Source of the DNA: BQOK01 sp048388525
GTDB taxonomy: Bacteria > Bacillota > Clostridia > Oscillospirales > Ruminococcaceae
Assembly (NCBI RefSeq): GCF_048388525.1
Contig: NZ_DBGCTQ010000098.1
Coordinates: forward strand, 1 to 60,311
Direction: 5' to 3'
Length of the DNA: 60,311 bases
Shown: one piece after another, positions 41,343-50,589 of the stretch
How the letters are laid out: the number at the start of each line of letters is the position of its first letter
How positions within the stretch are numbered: position 1 is the stretch's first letter
Notes under the pieces: model-generated
Told to the model about the DNA's origin: nothing
Database searches by the model: none
Seen by the model: only the letters and a program-made list of their open reading frames with translations
Translations under genes and position numbers: made by a program

Positions 41343-43634
41343 TTATTTCCCCCCTTTCTGCGCGGGTGTGGACAGGGCGCCGAGCAGCCGCTCGATCTCC
41401 TCGTTGCATACATCGCCAAAGCTGCGCAGCGCATGCAGCGGCAGACCGCTTGCCATGGCCCCCAAAAACTGCCGGGTGCCGGAGCCGAGCGGGTCTGCCG
41501 ACCCGCTCTCCGGTGTATAAAATGAAGTTTTTTTGAGCAGCGTGTTGAGCTGTGCAATCTGGGCCTCGCTGCCCAGCGCGAGCACATCCCCCACGGTGGT
41601 CGTTTCCTGTGCGGCGAGTGGTAGCTTTTGCCGGGAGCCGACCCGCACCTGTGCGTGCAGGGGCAGGCTGTGGCTGCTGCCGCCCGCCGATACCGTATAG
41701 ATGCCGCTGGGAACGTGCCACCCGGCGAGCCGCGGCTCATAGTAGGCAAAGCTGCGCCCATTTAGCCGGAACTGCACCGCCTTTTCCTCGCCGGGGGCCA
41801 GCTCCACCTTTGCAAAGCCTTTCAGTTCTTGGCGCGCGCGCAGGGCGGGCCCGGTGTCGGGCCCTGGGTGGACATACAGCTGTACGACCTCCTTGCCTGT
41901 TCGGCCTCCTGTGTTCTTTACCCGGACGGTTGCGGTCAGCGTCTCGCTGTCGTCCATGTGCGCTTTATCCAGTGCTATGCCCGTATACGTGAAGCTTGTA
42001 TAGGACAGGCCGTGCCCAAACGGGAAGAGCACTGGCATCTCCCGCGCGTCATACCAGCGATAGCCCACGTAGATATCCTCGTGGTAGTCCACTGTTTTTC
42101 CGTCTCCGGGGAAGTTCAGATAACAGGGCGTGTCCTGTAAGCGCAAGGGGAAGGTCTCTGCCAGCTTGCCGGAAGGGTTCACAGCCCCGAACAGCAGGTC
42201 CGCGGTGGCCTCGCCCACCGCTTCGCCGGCCAGGTACATCTCAAGCACCGCCGCCACATCCTGGAGCCAGGGCATCGCCACCGGGCTGCCATTGTGCAGT
42301 ACCACCACGGTTTTGGGCTGTGCGGCCGCCACTGCGGCGATCAGGGCATTCTGCTCGGGCGGCAGCTCCAGGTCTGCCCGGTCGTAGCCCTCCGATTCCC
42401 AGCTGTCGGGCAGGCCGGCAAACACAACGGCACACTCCGCCTGTGCGGCCGCCTGTACGGCCGCTTGGAACGCGCCCTCACCCAGCGCCCCGCCCTGGGC
42501 GGAAAAGCCCTGTGCGTACCGGATCTCCGCGAGCGGGCCGGCAGCCTGGAGCGCGCAGGACACCCGCGTGCTGTTCACGTGGCTGGAACCGCCCCCCTGA
42601 TAACGCGGGGCAGCCGCGAATTCGCCGATAAAGGCCACCCTTGCCCCTTTTTTCAGCGGCAGTACGCCGTTGTTCTTGAGCAAAACAGCACACTCACCGG
42701 CTGCGCGGCGGGCAAACGCATGTTGTGCCCCTGTGTCGTAAGGCTCTGCGGGCGCACAGGGGCGCCCTTTTTGCACCCAGGTCAGCAGCCGCCCCGCTGC
42801 GCGGTCCAGGACCGTCTCCGGCAATTTGCCCTCTTTTACGGCTTGGACGAGCTGCCGGTCGCTTTCCCCATGGCTCGAGGGCATTTCCAGTTCCAGGCCC
42901 GCCTCCAGCGCCCTGCTCCGGTCGTTCATAGCGCCCCAATCCGTCATGACGATGCCGTCAAAGCCCCATTCCTTTCGGAGCATCTCGTCCAGCAGCCAGG
43001 GGTTCTCGCAACTGTAGGTCCCGTTGATCAGGTTGTAAGAACACATCACCGCCCAGGGCCGCGCCTGTTTTACGATCGTTTCAAAGCCGGCCAGATAAAT
43101 CTCCCGCAGGGCCCGTTCGCTGACCTGCACATCGACACTCATGCGGTGCTGTTCTTGGTTGTTGGCCGCGAAGTGCTTTACGCTCACACCCGTTTGTTCC
43201 CGCTGTACACCTGTTACGTAGGCGGCGCCCAGCTCCCCGGTGAGATACGGGTCCTCCGAGAGATATTCGAAGTTGCGCCCGCACAGGGGGCCGCGCTTGA
43301 TGTTTACCGCGGGCCCCAGCACCGTATGAAGCCGCTCGGCCGCCGCAGCCCTGCCCAAATGGCCTCCGAGCTGCTCGAGCAGCTCCCGGTCAAAGCTGGC
43401 GCCGAGGGCCGCCCCGGTTGGGAAGCACACGGCCTTTGCGCTTTCGCCCACTCCTAAATGGTCGGTGGCCCCATTTTGCTTTCGCAGGCCGTGCGGGCCA
43501 TCCGCCATCATCACGGCCGGGATGCCCAGGCGTTTCAACGCCTTTGTTGCCCAACAGCCGGCGCCGGAACAAAGGCCTGCTTTTTCCTCCAAAGTCATCT
43601 CCGCAAGGAGGGTTTCGACATCGGTCATGCTCAT
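41343..43634 (-). CDS. Glycoside hydrolase family 3 (beta-glucosidase type)
   Basis: 763 residues from ATG 43634, with AAAGGAG 7 nt upstream. N-terminal barrel: MADGPHGLR, GRNFEYLSEDPYLTG, SVKHFAANNQE and GFDGIVMTDWGA, whose Asp is the GH3 nucleophile. A C-terminal alpha/beta sandwich (CAVVFAGLPDSWESEGYDR) holds the likely acid/base, and a fibronectin-like domain (TVRVKNTGGRTGKEVVQLYV) follows. Beyond it, some 80 residues are extra. There is no signal peptide, so it acts on imported beta-linked sugars. It shares an operon with the membrane hydrolase and is under the promoter and operator at 43653-43715. Confidence 0.93.
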   Translation of the reverse strand: MSMTDVETLLAEMTLEEKAGLCSGAGCWATKALKRLGIPAVMMADGPHGLRKQNGATDHLGVGESAKAVCFPTGAALGASFDRELLEQLGGHLGRAAAAERLHTVLGPAVNIKRGPLCGRNFEYLSEDPYLTGELGAAYVTGVQREQTGVSVKHFAANNQEQHRMSVDVQVSERALREIYLAGFETIVKQARPWAVMCSYNLINGTYSCENPWLLDEMLRKEWGFDGIVMTDWGAMNDRSRALEAGLELEMPSSHGESDRQLVQAVKEGKLPETVLDRAAGRLLTWVQKGRPCAPAEPYDTGAQHAFARRAAGECAVLLKNNGVLPLKKGARVAFIGEFAAAPRYQGGGSSHVNSTRVSCALQAAGPLAEIRYAQGFSAQGGALGEGAFQAAVQAAAQAECAVVFAGLPDSWESEGYDRADLELPPEQNALIAAVAAAQPKTVVVLHNGSPVAMPWLQDVAAVLEMYLAGEAVGEATADLLFGAVNPSGKLAETFPLRLQDTPCYLNFPGDGKTVDYHEDIYVGYRWYDAREMPVLFPFGHGLSYTSFTYTGIALDKAHMDDSETLTATVRVKNTGGRTGKEVVQLYVHPGPDTGPALRARQELKGFAKVELAPGEEKAVQFRLNGRSFAYYEPRLAGWHVPSGIYTVSAGGSSHSLPLHAQVRVGSRQKLPLAAQETTTVGDVLALGSEAQIAQLNTLLKKTSFYTPESGSADPLGSGTRQFLGAMASGLPLHALRSFGDVCNEEIERLLGALSTPAQKGGK

Positions 43635-43652
43635 ATGTATTCTCCTTTGCAT

Positions 43653-43676
43653 ATTATGAGACGCGTGTATCATAAT
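43653..43676 (-). promoter_or_regulatory. Candidate TetR operator of the GH3 operon
   Basis: Arms ATTATGAGAC and GTATCATAAT (43653-43662, 43667-43676) match at 9 of 10 positions around GCGT. The dyad lies just downstream of the -10 element and ahead of the GH3 ribosome site. The TetR gene is the upstream neighbour. Confidence 0.6.
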
Positions 43677-43686
43677 TGTTAATTTA

Positions 43687-43715
43687 ACTTTACATACAAA
43701 AGGGCGGTTTGTCAA
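43687..43715 (-). promoter_or_regulatory. Promoter of the GH3 operon
   Basis: On the minus strand TTGACA (43715-43710) and TAAAGT (43692-43687) are 17 nt apart. The -35 element lies within the loop and 3' arm of the preceding TetR terminator. Confidence 0.75.
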
Positions 43716-43730
43716 TCGACAAACCGCCCT
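43701..43730 (-). terminator. Terminator of the tetR-type gene
   Basis: Perfect 13-bp arms (43718-43730, 43701-43713), 4-nt loop, followed on the minus strand by TTTTG. It overlaps the GH3 promoter. Confidence 0.82.
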
Positions 43731-43751
43731 ATATTTGGCCGCTGTATTTGT

Positions 43752-44372
43752 CTATTTTCCTGAAAGCCCATCCGCCAAGACCTGTGGCAGAAGCGTAAGG
43801 TACTCCAAGCTGTATCCCTGCTCTTGGTCGTAATGCTGCGCACGGGGGAGGATGCGCTGCGCGAGGGCCAGCAGCGTGTTCAGAAGGAAACGGCCCATGA
43901 ACTTGCTGGAGCCATGGAGGTGAAGCGAGCCGTCCTGCGCCCCCCTTTCGAGCGCGGCGTCCACCATGCCGTTCGACAGCTGCCTGTTGAAAGAAATGTA
44001 ATCCAGCGCCGCTTTGCTCTCGGGGTAAACGTCGCTGAAGAATTGGTCGAATTCATCCAGAAAGCGCACCCAGGCGGGATTTTCGACCAGCTTTTGCACA
44101 TAGCGCTTCAAAATCTCCAGCAGCGCCTGCGCCCCTGTTTCCGCCTGTGGGCCAGGCGTTTCCAGCACCGCCGTGAGCTGTGTAAGGATGCGCGCAGCAA
44201 TGCTGAAGGCAATGCTCTCTTTAGATTCAAAATGGCGGTACAGCGAGCTGCGGCCGATCCCCGCTCTCTGCGCGATATCCTTCATTTCCGTGGCCGCGAT
44301 GCCCTGTTCGAAAAAAAGTTCCTGGGCGATATCGATGATCGCTTCATCGCTGATATCGACTGGACGGGCCAT
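43752..44372 (-). CDS. TetR-family regulator
   Basis: 206 residues from ATG 44372 (GAGGTG 8 nt upstream). The N-terminal HTH is clear: ISDEAIIDIAQELFFEQGIA, then MKDIAQRAGIGRSSLYRHFE. The C-terminal helical half would bind a ligand and form the dimer; its effector cannot be deduced. It lies directly upstream of the GH3 operon on the same strand, separated by its own terminator, and likely represses that operon through the dyad at 43653. Confidence 0.9.
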   Translation of the reverse strand: MARPVDISDEAIIDIAQELFFEQGIAATEMKDIAQRAGIGRSSLYRHFESKESIAFSIAARILTQLTAVLETPGPQAETGAQALLEILKRYVQKLVENPAWVRFLDEFDQFFSDVYPESKAALDYISFNRQLSNGMVDAALERGAQDGSLHLHGSSKFMGRFLLNTLLALAQRILPRAQHYDQEQGYSLEYLTLLPQVLADGLSGK

Positions 44373-44442
44373 GCAAACACCTCTTCCGTTTTGTTTCGCC
44401 AGCCCGGAGGGTTTCCCGCTTTGAGCGTTCCGGCCTGCCCAT

Positions 44443-44472
44443 ATTATAAACGCGCCATAGGGTAAAAAGCAA
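44443..44472 (-). promoter_or_regulatory. Promoter of the tetR-type gene
   Basis: TATAAT on the minus strand at 44448-44443, with TTGCTT (44472-44467) 18 nt upstream. Confidence 0.5.
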
Positions 44473-44480
44473 GCGGGGCA

Positions 44481-44520
44481 ACAGGGCCGCTGCAAAAAGA
44501 AAATTTTGCAGCGGCCCTGT
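44481..44520 (-). terminator. Terminator of the nanE/importer operon
   Basis: Perfect 17-bp arms (44481-44497, 44504-44520) with loop AGAAAA. It lies 15 nt past the stop of the last gene of the minus operon. The better T run is on the plus strand. Confidence 0.75.
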
Positions 44521-44534
44521 TTTCTTTTTTTCGC

Positions 44535-45854
44535 TTACGGTTCGCGGAACAGTTCCTCAACCACCCGCCCCTGCACTTGTCCGTCCAGAGGGATGTCCAT
44601 CCATTTGCAGATGGTGGGCAGAAGGTCCATAATGCTCATGCGCGGGATGGTCCCGTGGCGAACGCCGTCGCCGCAGGCCAGCAACATGGTGCGGTAATCC
44701 CCGCGCGAGGGCAGGTAGCCGTGCAGCGCGCGGGGCGCGTTATGGGAAACGCCGTCGCGGTCGGGCTCGTTCCCCGGGGCTGGGGCCCCCTTGGCAAACC
44801 CATAACCATCGGCGCCTTCCAGCACCAGGGCGGCGGCCGGGTCGCAGCCCAGAGGGATAAATTCTTCCGGCTCCATGACGGCGGCGACGCCGGGGTGGGC
44901 GAGGAACCTTTCCCGGATCCGGGCCACAAGCTGCGTTTTTTCCACTTCATCCAGGGCGGGGGACAGGTAGACATAGGCCATACCGTCGCCGCTGTCCACC
45001 CAGGCCTTCCAGGACACAGGCGTTCCGTTTTCCACCTTGCACAGGCCCATTTGTTCCAGAAGGAAATTTCCGTGGATCATGCTGTGGGCGTTTCGCTGCG
45101 AGTGGTCGCCCGTGATCAGCAGCAGAACGCTGTTTCCTTTTTCCCGCTGGGCGTCCGCATATGCCAGCAGCTTTTCCACAAATGCATCGTACTTTTTTAA
45201 AAAGGCGTGCGCCTGCGGGCTGTCGGTCCCGTGCTGGTGCTTGGCGTCGTCCATTCCGTAGACGTGGAGCAGCGCGATATCAAAGGGGTAACGCTCCAGC
45301 GCCTGCAAAAAGGCCGCCAGCATACATTCGTCCAGCTGCGGCTGCCTGCCCAAAAACCAGGCCTTCGGCAGCCCGCGGCGGCCCAAAAGGGTTCGGATGG
45401 CGAACAGGGGCGTTCCGTATCTGGCAAATACCCACAGCTGCTTGAGGAAGCTGTCGGCGTTCCATATTTTGGGCTTTGCCGGGGTCATTTCCGGCATGGA
45501 CCAGCGGATGGCGCCGCCCGCGCTGACCGGCCAGGAAATGGACAGGGTCTTTTTGCCGGCGCGGTTCGCATAATCCCAGAGCGCGGGTTTTTTCAGGCGG
45601 GTGGCGTAGAAGTTCCAGTGGGGAATGCGGGCGCCGGGATGAAACGCGTGGTTGTTCACGATGCCATGCACCCCGGGGGTGCAGCCCGTTACCATGCTTG
45701 CGTGGCAGGGGTAGGTGAGCGTGGGGTAAACCGATTCCTCCTGGGCGCAGCAGGCGCCCCGCGCCAGCAGCTTTGAAAAGCCCGGAAGCTGGCGGATCAG
45801 CTCGTACTCGCTTCCGGCAAGGGCGTCCAGCGACACCAGAATCACTTTTTTCAT
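44535..45854 (-). CDS. Alkaline-phosphatase-superfamily phosphodiesterase (NPP-like), cytosolic
   Basis: 439 residues. Metal-binding and catalytic positions of the nucleotide pyrophosphatase/phosphodiesterase group are visible: Asp10 in LVSLDALAG, Thr47 in YPTLTYPCHASMVTG as nucleophile, YGMDDAKHQHG (Asp, His), TGDHSQRNAH (Asp, His) and LHGYLP (His). No signal peptide, so it cleaves a phosphodiester or phosphonate compound inside the cell. It is the last gene of the importer operon, 51 nt from the permease. With NanE in the same operon, a sugar phosphodiester is an attractive substrate; phosphonoacetate-hydrolase-like activity is the main alternative. Confidence 0.82.
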   Translation of the reverse strand: MKKVILVSLDALAGSEYELIRQLPGFSKLLARGACCAQEESVYPTLTYPCHASMVTGCTPGVHGIVNNHAFHPGARIPHWNFYATRLKKPALWDYANRAGKKTLSISWPVSAGGAIRWSMPEMTPAKPKIWNADSFLKQLWVFARYGTPLFAIRTLLGRRGLPKAWFLGRQPQLDECMLAAFLQALERYPFDIALLHVYGMDDAKHQHGTDSPQAHAFLKKYDAFVEKLLAYADAQREKGNSVLLLITGDHSQRNAHSMIHGNFLLEQMGLCKVENGTPVSWKAWVDSGDGMAYVYLSPALDEVEKTQLVARIRERFLAHPGVAAVMEPEEFIPLGCDPAAALVLEGADGYGFAKGAPAPGNEPDRDGVSHNAPRALHGYLPSRGDYRTMLLACGDGVRHGTIPRMSIMDLLPTICKWMDIPLDGQVQGRVVEELFREP

Positions 45855-45905
45855 CTGTCGTTCCTTCCTGATCGTCTGTTCGGCGCGGGTGAAGCCGCGC
45901 GGGCA

Positions 45906-47576
45906 TCAGAATGTGATGTCCTTGTTGTTGGAGATCTTCATGAACAGCAGCAGGGAGATGGTGGTCATCACGGTAAGGATGCACGCCATTGCCGCGGCGA
46001 TCCCGTAATTGCCGCGCAGCACCGCGGTGAAAATTTCGATGGTCAGCGTGGTGGTGCGGTAGTTATACAGAAGGATGCCGGTGGCCAGCTCGGTGATGAT
46101 GGCGATCCAGCTGAGCAGCGCGCCCGAGATGATGCCGTTGCCCATCATGGGCATTGTGACCCGGAAAAAGGTCTTGAGCTTGCTGCTGCCCAGCGAGCTG
46201 GCCGCCTCTTCCACAGAGAGGGGGATCTGCTGCAAAATCGCCACCGAGGAGCGGATGGTATAGGCGTTGCGGCGGATCACCAGCGCAATGATCATGATGG
46301 CGGCCGTGCCCACCAGGACCAGCGGCTTTTTGTTGAAGGAGATGATCATTGCAATGCCGATCACCGCGCCGGGGATCACGTAGGGGATCATGGACAGCGT
46401 ATCAATAAACCGGTTGACAAAATTGTTTCTTCGCACCACAAGATACGCCACCAGCACCGAGGTCGCCACGATGAAAAGCAGCGCCACGCCGCCGATCAGG
46501 AAGGTGTTGGGGATCGCGTTTTGAAGCTGCGCCAGCGCCTCCCTGTAGCTGTTCAGCGAGTAGCCCTGCACAAAGATCTTGCCCGAAGTGTTTTGGAACG
46601 AGGTGTAGATCACATACAGCTGCGGCGCATACCCGAACAGGACCACCAGATAGCAGAAGGCGTGGATGAGAACATTGTGCAGCCCTTTGGCCTTTCTGCG
46701 CTCGATGGGGTGCAGGGCGCTCATGGTGAACTGAAAACGGTTGTTCACATAGCGCTGGATCAAAAAGACCAGGGCCGTTATCACGATCGCAATTACCGCC
46801 AAGGCCGCCGCAAAATGCGTGTCGCCGCCTGTTTCGCTGATAAACGAGTTGTACAGCTCCACCGGGAAGGTGCGGTAGCCCTCGCCGATGAACATGGGCG
46901 TTCCAAAATCTGCAAAGGCGCGCATAAAGACCATCAGCATTGCCGCAATGACCGAAGGCGCGCACAGGGGAATGACCACCGTGAAAAAGCGCTTGGCCCC
47001 GCTGCAGCCCATGTTTTCGCTGGCTTCCAGAAGGGTGTTGTCCACATTGCGCAGCGCGCCGGACACATACAAAAACACCAGCGGGAACATCTGCGAACAG
47101 AGCACAAGCACGATGCCGTGGAACCCGTAGATGCTGGGAATGGTGACGCCCAGAAGGTTTTTGAACAGATTGGTGATCACCCCGTTGCGGCCCAGCAGCA
47201 AAATCCAGGAATACGCGCCCACAAACGGCGCCGACATGCTGCACAAAATAATGAAGATCTGCAAAACCCGCGCGCCCTTGATCTCGTACAGATTATAAAA
47301 ATAGGCCAGCGGCAGGCCCAGGAGCAGCGAAAAGACCGTTACGCTCACGCTGAGGGCGAACGAGTTTGCCATGGTGGAAATGTAGTACCGCTTGGAGAAG
47401 AATTTGACAAAATGGGAAAGGGTAAACGCGCCGCTCTCGCTCACCACCGCGTTGCGCAGCACCATAAACAGCGGGTAGATCAAAAACAGCGCATAAAGGC
47501 ACAGGATGACGATGGAGATGAGCAGCCAGACATCGCGCCTGCTGCGGGCAGTTTTTCCGCCCATTGCCCTTTTCAT
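45906..47576 (-). CDS. ABC importer permease, fused double-length FbpB/AfuB type
   Basis: 556 residues, about twelve spans in two homologous halves. Each half has an EAA loop: LLEASENMGCSGAKRFF with VVIPLCAPSV, and SVEEAASSLGSSKLKTFF with VTMPMMGNGI. A single chain thus forms the whole channel, as in Fe3+, thiamine and hexose-phosphate importers of the Fbp/Thi/Afu group. The ATG overlaps the ATPase stop by 4 nt. No sign of iron-regulated (Fur) sites was seen upstream of the operon, while sugar-phosphate genes surround it. Confidence 0.92.
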   Translation of the reverse strand: MKRAMGGKTARSRRDVWLLISIVILCLYALFLIYPLFMVLRNAVVSESGAFTLSHFVKFFSKRYYISTMANSFALSVSVTVFSLLLGLPLAYFYNLYEIKGARVLQIFIILCSMSAPFVGAYSWILLLGRNGVITNLFKNLLGVTIPSIYGFHGIVLVLCSQMFPLVFLYVSGALRNVDNTLLEASENMGCSGAKRFFTVVIPLCAPSVIAAMLMVFMRAFADFGTPMFIGEGYRTFPVELYNSFISETGGDTHFAAALAVIAIVITALVFLIQRYVNNRFQFTMSALHPIERRKAKGLHNVLIHAFCYLVVLFGYAPQLYVIYTSFQNTSGKIFVQGYSLNSYREALAQLQNAIPNTFLIGGVALLFIVATSVLVAYLVVRRNNFVNRFIDTLSMIPYVIPGAVIGIAMIISFNKKPLVLVGTAAIMIIALVIRRNAYTIRSSVAILQQIPLSVEEAASSLGSSKLKTFFRVTMPMMGNGIISGALLSWIAIITELATGILLYNYRTTTLTIEIFTAVLRGNYGIAAAMACILTVMTTISLLLFMKISNNKDITF

Positions 47577-48682
47577 GGTGCCACCCCGCCTTCATCCTCC
47601 ATCAGCGAAGTTTCGCCGCCCTGCGAAAAGACATTGATCTTTTGCTTTTTTACCTCCAGGCGGATCGCCGTGCCCTTTTCGATCACCTTCCCGATCTCGG
47701 ATTCCTCCACGATCTCGACCTTCTTCCCGCTTTCTAAATGAGCGAAGTAGTGGGTGTTCAGGCCCAGGAAAACGCTGTCGTCCACACAGGCGGGCAAGCC
47801 TGCGCCGCCGGGGTGCGGGTGCAGCACAAATTCTTCCGGCCGCACCGACACCTTTACCGGCTGCTCCGCCGTACCGGGGCGGATGTGCGGCGCTTCCACG
47901 GTGTAGCCGCCGCCGAACGCCAGGCTGTAGCGCCCGCCCTCCTGGTGCAGCTGGGCGTCCAGTATATTGGTCCTGCCGATAAAGGTGGCCACAAAAATAT
48001 TGCAGGGCCGCTGATACAGCGCCCGGGGCGCCCCGACCTGCTGGATCACGCCGCCGTTCATGACCGCAATGCGGTCGGATACCGCCATGGCCTCTTCCTG
48101 GTCGTGGGTGACGTATACGGTGGTGATGCCGATGCGGTTTTGGATCTCCTTGATCACCGTGCGCATTTCAACCCGCAGCTTGGCGTCCAGGTTGCTGAGG
48201 GGCTCGTCCATTAAAAGAACATCCGGCTGGATGACCAGCGCCCGCGCCAGCGCAACGCGCTGCTGCTGCCCGCCGGACAGCCGGTCCGGCCGGCGGTCGC
48301 GGTATTCTTCGATCTGCATCAGCCGGAGGAATTTTTCGGTTTCCTCTTCGCGCTGCTTTTTGTCGATCTTTCGGTTTTTCAGGCCGAACTCCACATTTTC
48401 CCGCACGGTCATGTTGGGGAAGATCGCATAGTTCTGGAACACCATGCCAATGTTGCGCTTGGCGGGGTCCATGTCGTTCACCCGCCGGTCACCAAAAAAG
48501 AAATCTCCGCCTTCAATGGAGTTGAACCCCGCGATCATTCGCAGCAGCGTGGTTTTGCCGCAGCCCGAAGGACCAAGGAGAGTGAAAAATTCACTCTCCT
48601 TGATGTCCAGCGAAAGATTTTTGATCACAGTGTTCTCTCCGTAACGCTTCACCGCGTTTTTGATCCCGATTGTAACACTCAT
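47573..48682 (-). CDS. ABC importer ATPase, FbpC/PotA type
   Basis: 369 residues. Walker A GPSGCGKTT, signature LSGGQQQR, Walker B VLLMDEPLSNLD, switch His in VTHDQEEA. The C-terminal 130 residues form the TOBE-type regulatory domain (VKVSVRPEEFVLHP). It powers the double-length permease that follows with a 4-nt overlap. Ribosome site GGAG lies before the ATG. Confidence 0.95.
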   Translation of the reverse strand: MSVTIGIKNAVKRYGENTVIKNLSLDIKESEFFTLLGPSGCGKTTLLRMIAGFNSIEGGDFFFGDRRVNDMDPAKRNIGMVFQNYAIFPNMTVRENVEFGLKNRKIDKKQREEETEKFLRLMQIEEYRDRRPDRLSGGQQQRVALARALVIQPDVLLMDEPLSNLDAKLRVEMRTVIKEIQNRIGITTVYVTHDQEEAMAVSDRIAVMNGGVIQQVGAPRALYQRPCNIFVATFIGRTNILDAQLHQEGGRYSLAFGGGYTVEAPHIRPGTAEQPVKVSVRPEEFVLHPHPGGAGLPACVDDSVFLGLNTHYFAHLESGKKVEIVEESEIGKVIEKGTAIRLEVKKQKINVFSQGGETSLMEDEGGVAP

Positions 48683-48722
48683 GTTTGTTCTCCATCCTGT
48701 GAAGCATCATGGAGGGCCGCGG

Positions 48723-49781
48723 TCACTGGGTGACCAGGTCGGTCCAGCGCGCAAGCCACTCGGCCTTCATGCTGCTGCAATATTCAATGTCCTCAATGGC
48801 CACGTTCAGCTCAGAGAACGGGGGGATGTTGGGGCTGGTGTTCTGCACGCCGTCCAAAATCGGGCGGATCGAGGTCTGCGCGTAGCAATTCTGGCCTTCT
48901 TCCGAGATCAAAAAGTCCACAAACTTTTTGGCGTTTTCGGCGTTTTTGCAGTTGTCCACAATGGCGACGCCGGACGGCAGCCAAACGGCGCCTTCTTCAG
49001 GATAAACCAGCTTCAGGTTGGTTGCGCCATCGTCCAGCAGGGCCACGCAGGCACCCTCGTAGGTCACGCACACCGCGTATTCACCATCCGCCGTCTGCCG
49101 GTCGATCGCGCCGGAAGAAATCGTGACCTGGTCCGCGTAGGCCTCCACAAACTGCCAGGCTTTTTCGTCGTAGGGTTCGTCGCCCATTACCAGGAGCATG
49201 TTGGTGAGCTCGGCCCAGGCGCTGGATGCGATGGTGGGGTCCGCCATGACGATGCGGCCCTTCAGCTCGGGGCGGAGAAGGTCTTTGTAGCCGGTAAATT
49301 CATCGGGGTCGAGCCCAAGCTCTTTAAAGACATCCAGGTTCAGGAGCATGGCGCCGCTGCCGGACAGCTTGGAATTTGTGTAGTTGCCGGTGGTGTTTTG
49401 GAACTGCTTTGGGAGATTTTTATCGTTTGGCGAAACATATTCCATGTAGAGGTCCGGCTTTTGCATGTAGAAGTTGTAGTTCACCGCGCCCCAGTTCACG
49501 TCCGCCTGCGGATTTTCCTTTTCCGCGTCCAGCCGGGCCAGCACGTCGCCGGTGGCCATGGACTGAACGATCACCTTGATGCCGGTGGCCTGCTCGAAGG
49601 CCGGGATCACGGTTTGGATTTCTGCATCCGGGTTTGGGGTATAGATCACCAGCTCGCCGGCGCTTTGGGCCGGCGAGCTGCCGCCGCTGCCAGATGCGGG
49701 CGAGCCGCCCCCGCCCGCACAGCCGGCCAGGGAAAGCGTAAAAGACGCTGCCAGGATCACACTGAGAAGCCTTGTTTTCAT
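48723..49781 (-). CDS. ABC importer binding lipoprotein, AfuA/FbpA type
   Basis: 352 residues. Lipoprotein signal with SLAGC (Cys21), then a Gly/Ser-rich linker and a class-D-like binding domain starting ELVIYTPNPDAEIQTVIPAF. Family members bind Fe3+, thiamine, phosphonates or hexose phosphates. The Tyr pair that holds iron in FbpA is not evident where I would expect it, though I cannot align it properly by eye. AAGGAGG precedes the ATG. It follows nanE after 71 nt and precedes the ATPase. AfuA proteins of enteric pathogens bind hexose and heptose phosphates, which would fit NanE. Confidence 0.85.
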   Translation of the reverse strand: MKTRLLSVILAASFTLSLAGCAGGGGSPASGSGGSSPAQSAGELVIYTPNPDAEIQTVIPAFEQATGIKVIVQSMATGDVLARLDAEKENPQADVNWGAVNYNFYMQKPDLYMEYVSPNDKNLPKQFQNTTGNYTNSKLSGSGAMLLNLDVFKELGLDPDEFTGYKDLLRPELKGRIVMADPTIASSAWAELTNMLLVMGDEPYDEKAWQFVEAYADQVTISSGAIDRQTADGEYAVCVTYEGACVALLDDGATNLKLVYPEEGAVWLPSGVAIVDNCKNAENAKKFVDFLISEEGQNCYAQTSIRPILDGVQNTSPNIPPFSELNVAIEDIEYCSSMKAEWLARWTDLVTQ

Positions 49782-49852
49782 TTTTTTGTCCTCCTTAATA
49801 AATGTGTTGTATTCAAGCTTGCCAGCTTTTCAAACGGTTTAGGGGGCCGCGG

Positions 49853-50560
49853 TCAGCCGCCGCAGGGGAGCCTTATTTCGTTCACGAAATGCCTCGCGAT
49901 CTCCAGAGGGCGGGTGATGGCGGCCCCCACCACCACCGCCGTGGCGCCCAGCTCCAGCATTCTGCGGGCCTGCCAGGGCTCCTGGATGCGCCCCTCGGCG
50001 ATCACGGGCACCTGCACCTGCGCCGCGATCCGGCCGACCAGCTCAAAGTTCGGCCCGGCCATGGGGGGGTCTCCCCGCACATACCCGTTCAGGGTGGTGC
50101 CCACAAAATCTGCTCCGGCGTTTTGCGCCGCGAGCGCGTCCTGCAGGGAAGAGCAATCCGCCATGATGGGCTGGTGAGGGTATCTGCGTTTTACCTGTTC
50201 CAAAAATTCCTTTGCGCTCTCGCCGTGGGGCCTGCGGCTGCGGGTAAAATCCAGCGCAATGATGTCGCAGCCTGTTTCCACCAGTGCGTCCACCTCGGCC
50301 AGTGTGGGGGTGATGTATACGCTGCTGCCGGCGTAATCTTTTTTTATGATCCCGATGACCGGCAGCGGCACCTCGCGCATGATGTCCCGGATGTCCTGCA
50401 CGCCGTTTGCCCGTATCCCCACGGCGCCCGCCTGGCACGCCGCCTTCGCCATCAGCGCCATCACCCCCCCCTGCGGCCGGTACAAAGGCTCCCCAGGCAG
50501 CGCCTGGCAGGAGACGATCAGGCCGTGGGACAGCTTGTGAAGAAGTTCGCTCTTTTCCAT
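49853..50560 (-). CDS. nanE: N-acetylmannosamine-6-phosphate 2-epimerase
   Basis: 235 residues from ATG 50560 (GGAG 11 nt upstream; a GTG at 50572 has no ribosome site). The TIM-barrel blocks of NanE are present: GLIVSCQALPGEPLY, VGIRANGVQDI, PVIGIIKKDY, DIIALDFTRSRRP, MADCSSLQDAL and GTTLNGYV. The enzyme converts ManNAc 6-phosphate to GlcNAc 6-phosphate. In sialate pathways it follows lyase and kinase; here neither is adjacent, and the gene heads an importer operon. That suggests the phosphorylated sugar arrives from outside or is released by the phosphodiesterase-like enzyme. Divergent from the RpiR gene. Confidence 0.92.
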   Translation of the reverse strand: MEKSELLHKLSHGLIVSCQALPGEPLYRPQGGVMALMAKAACQAGAVGIRANGVQDIRDIMREVPLPVIGIIKKDYAGSSVYITPTLAEVDALVETGCDIIALDFTRSRRPHGESAKEFLEQVKRRYPHQPIMADCSSLQDALAAQNAGADFVGTTLNGYVRGDPPMAGPNFELVGRIAAQVQVPVIAEGRIQEPWQARRMLELGATAVVVGAAITRPLEIARHFVNEIRLPCGG

Positions 50561-50589
50561 ATTGAGTAACACTCCATTTTTTGATTAAA

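Noticed and set aside
45906..49781. Ferric iron importer FbpABC
   Set aside because: The protein family allows it, but nanE, an RpiR regulator and a phosphodiesterase share the locus and no Fur-like site was seen. Kept only as an alternative.
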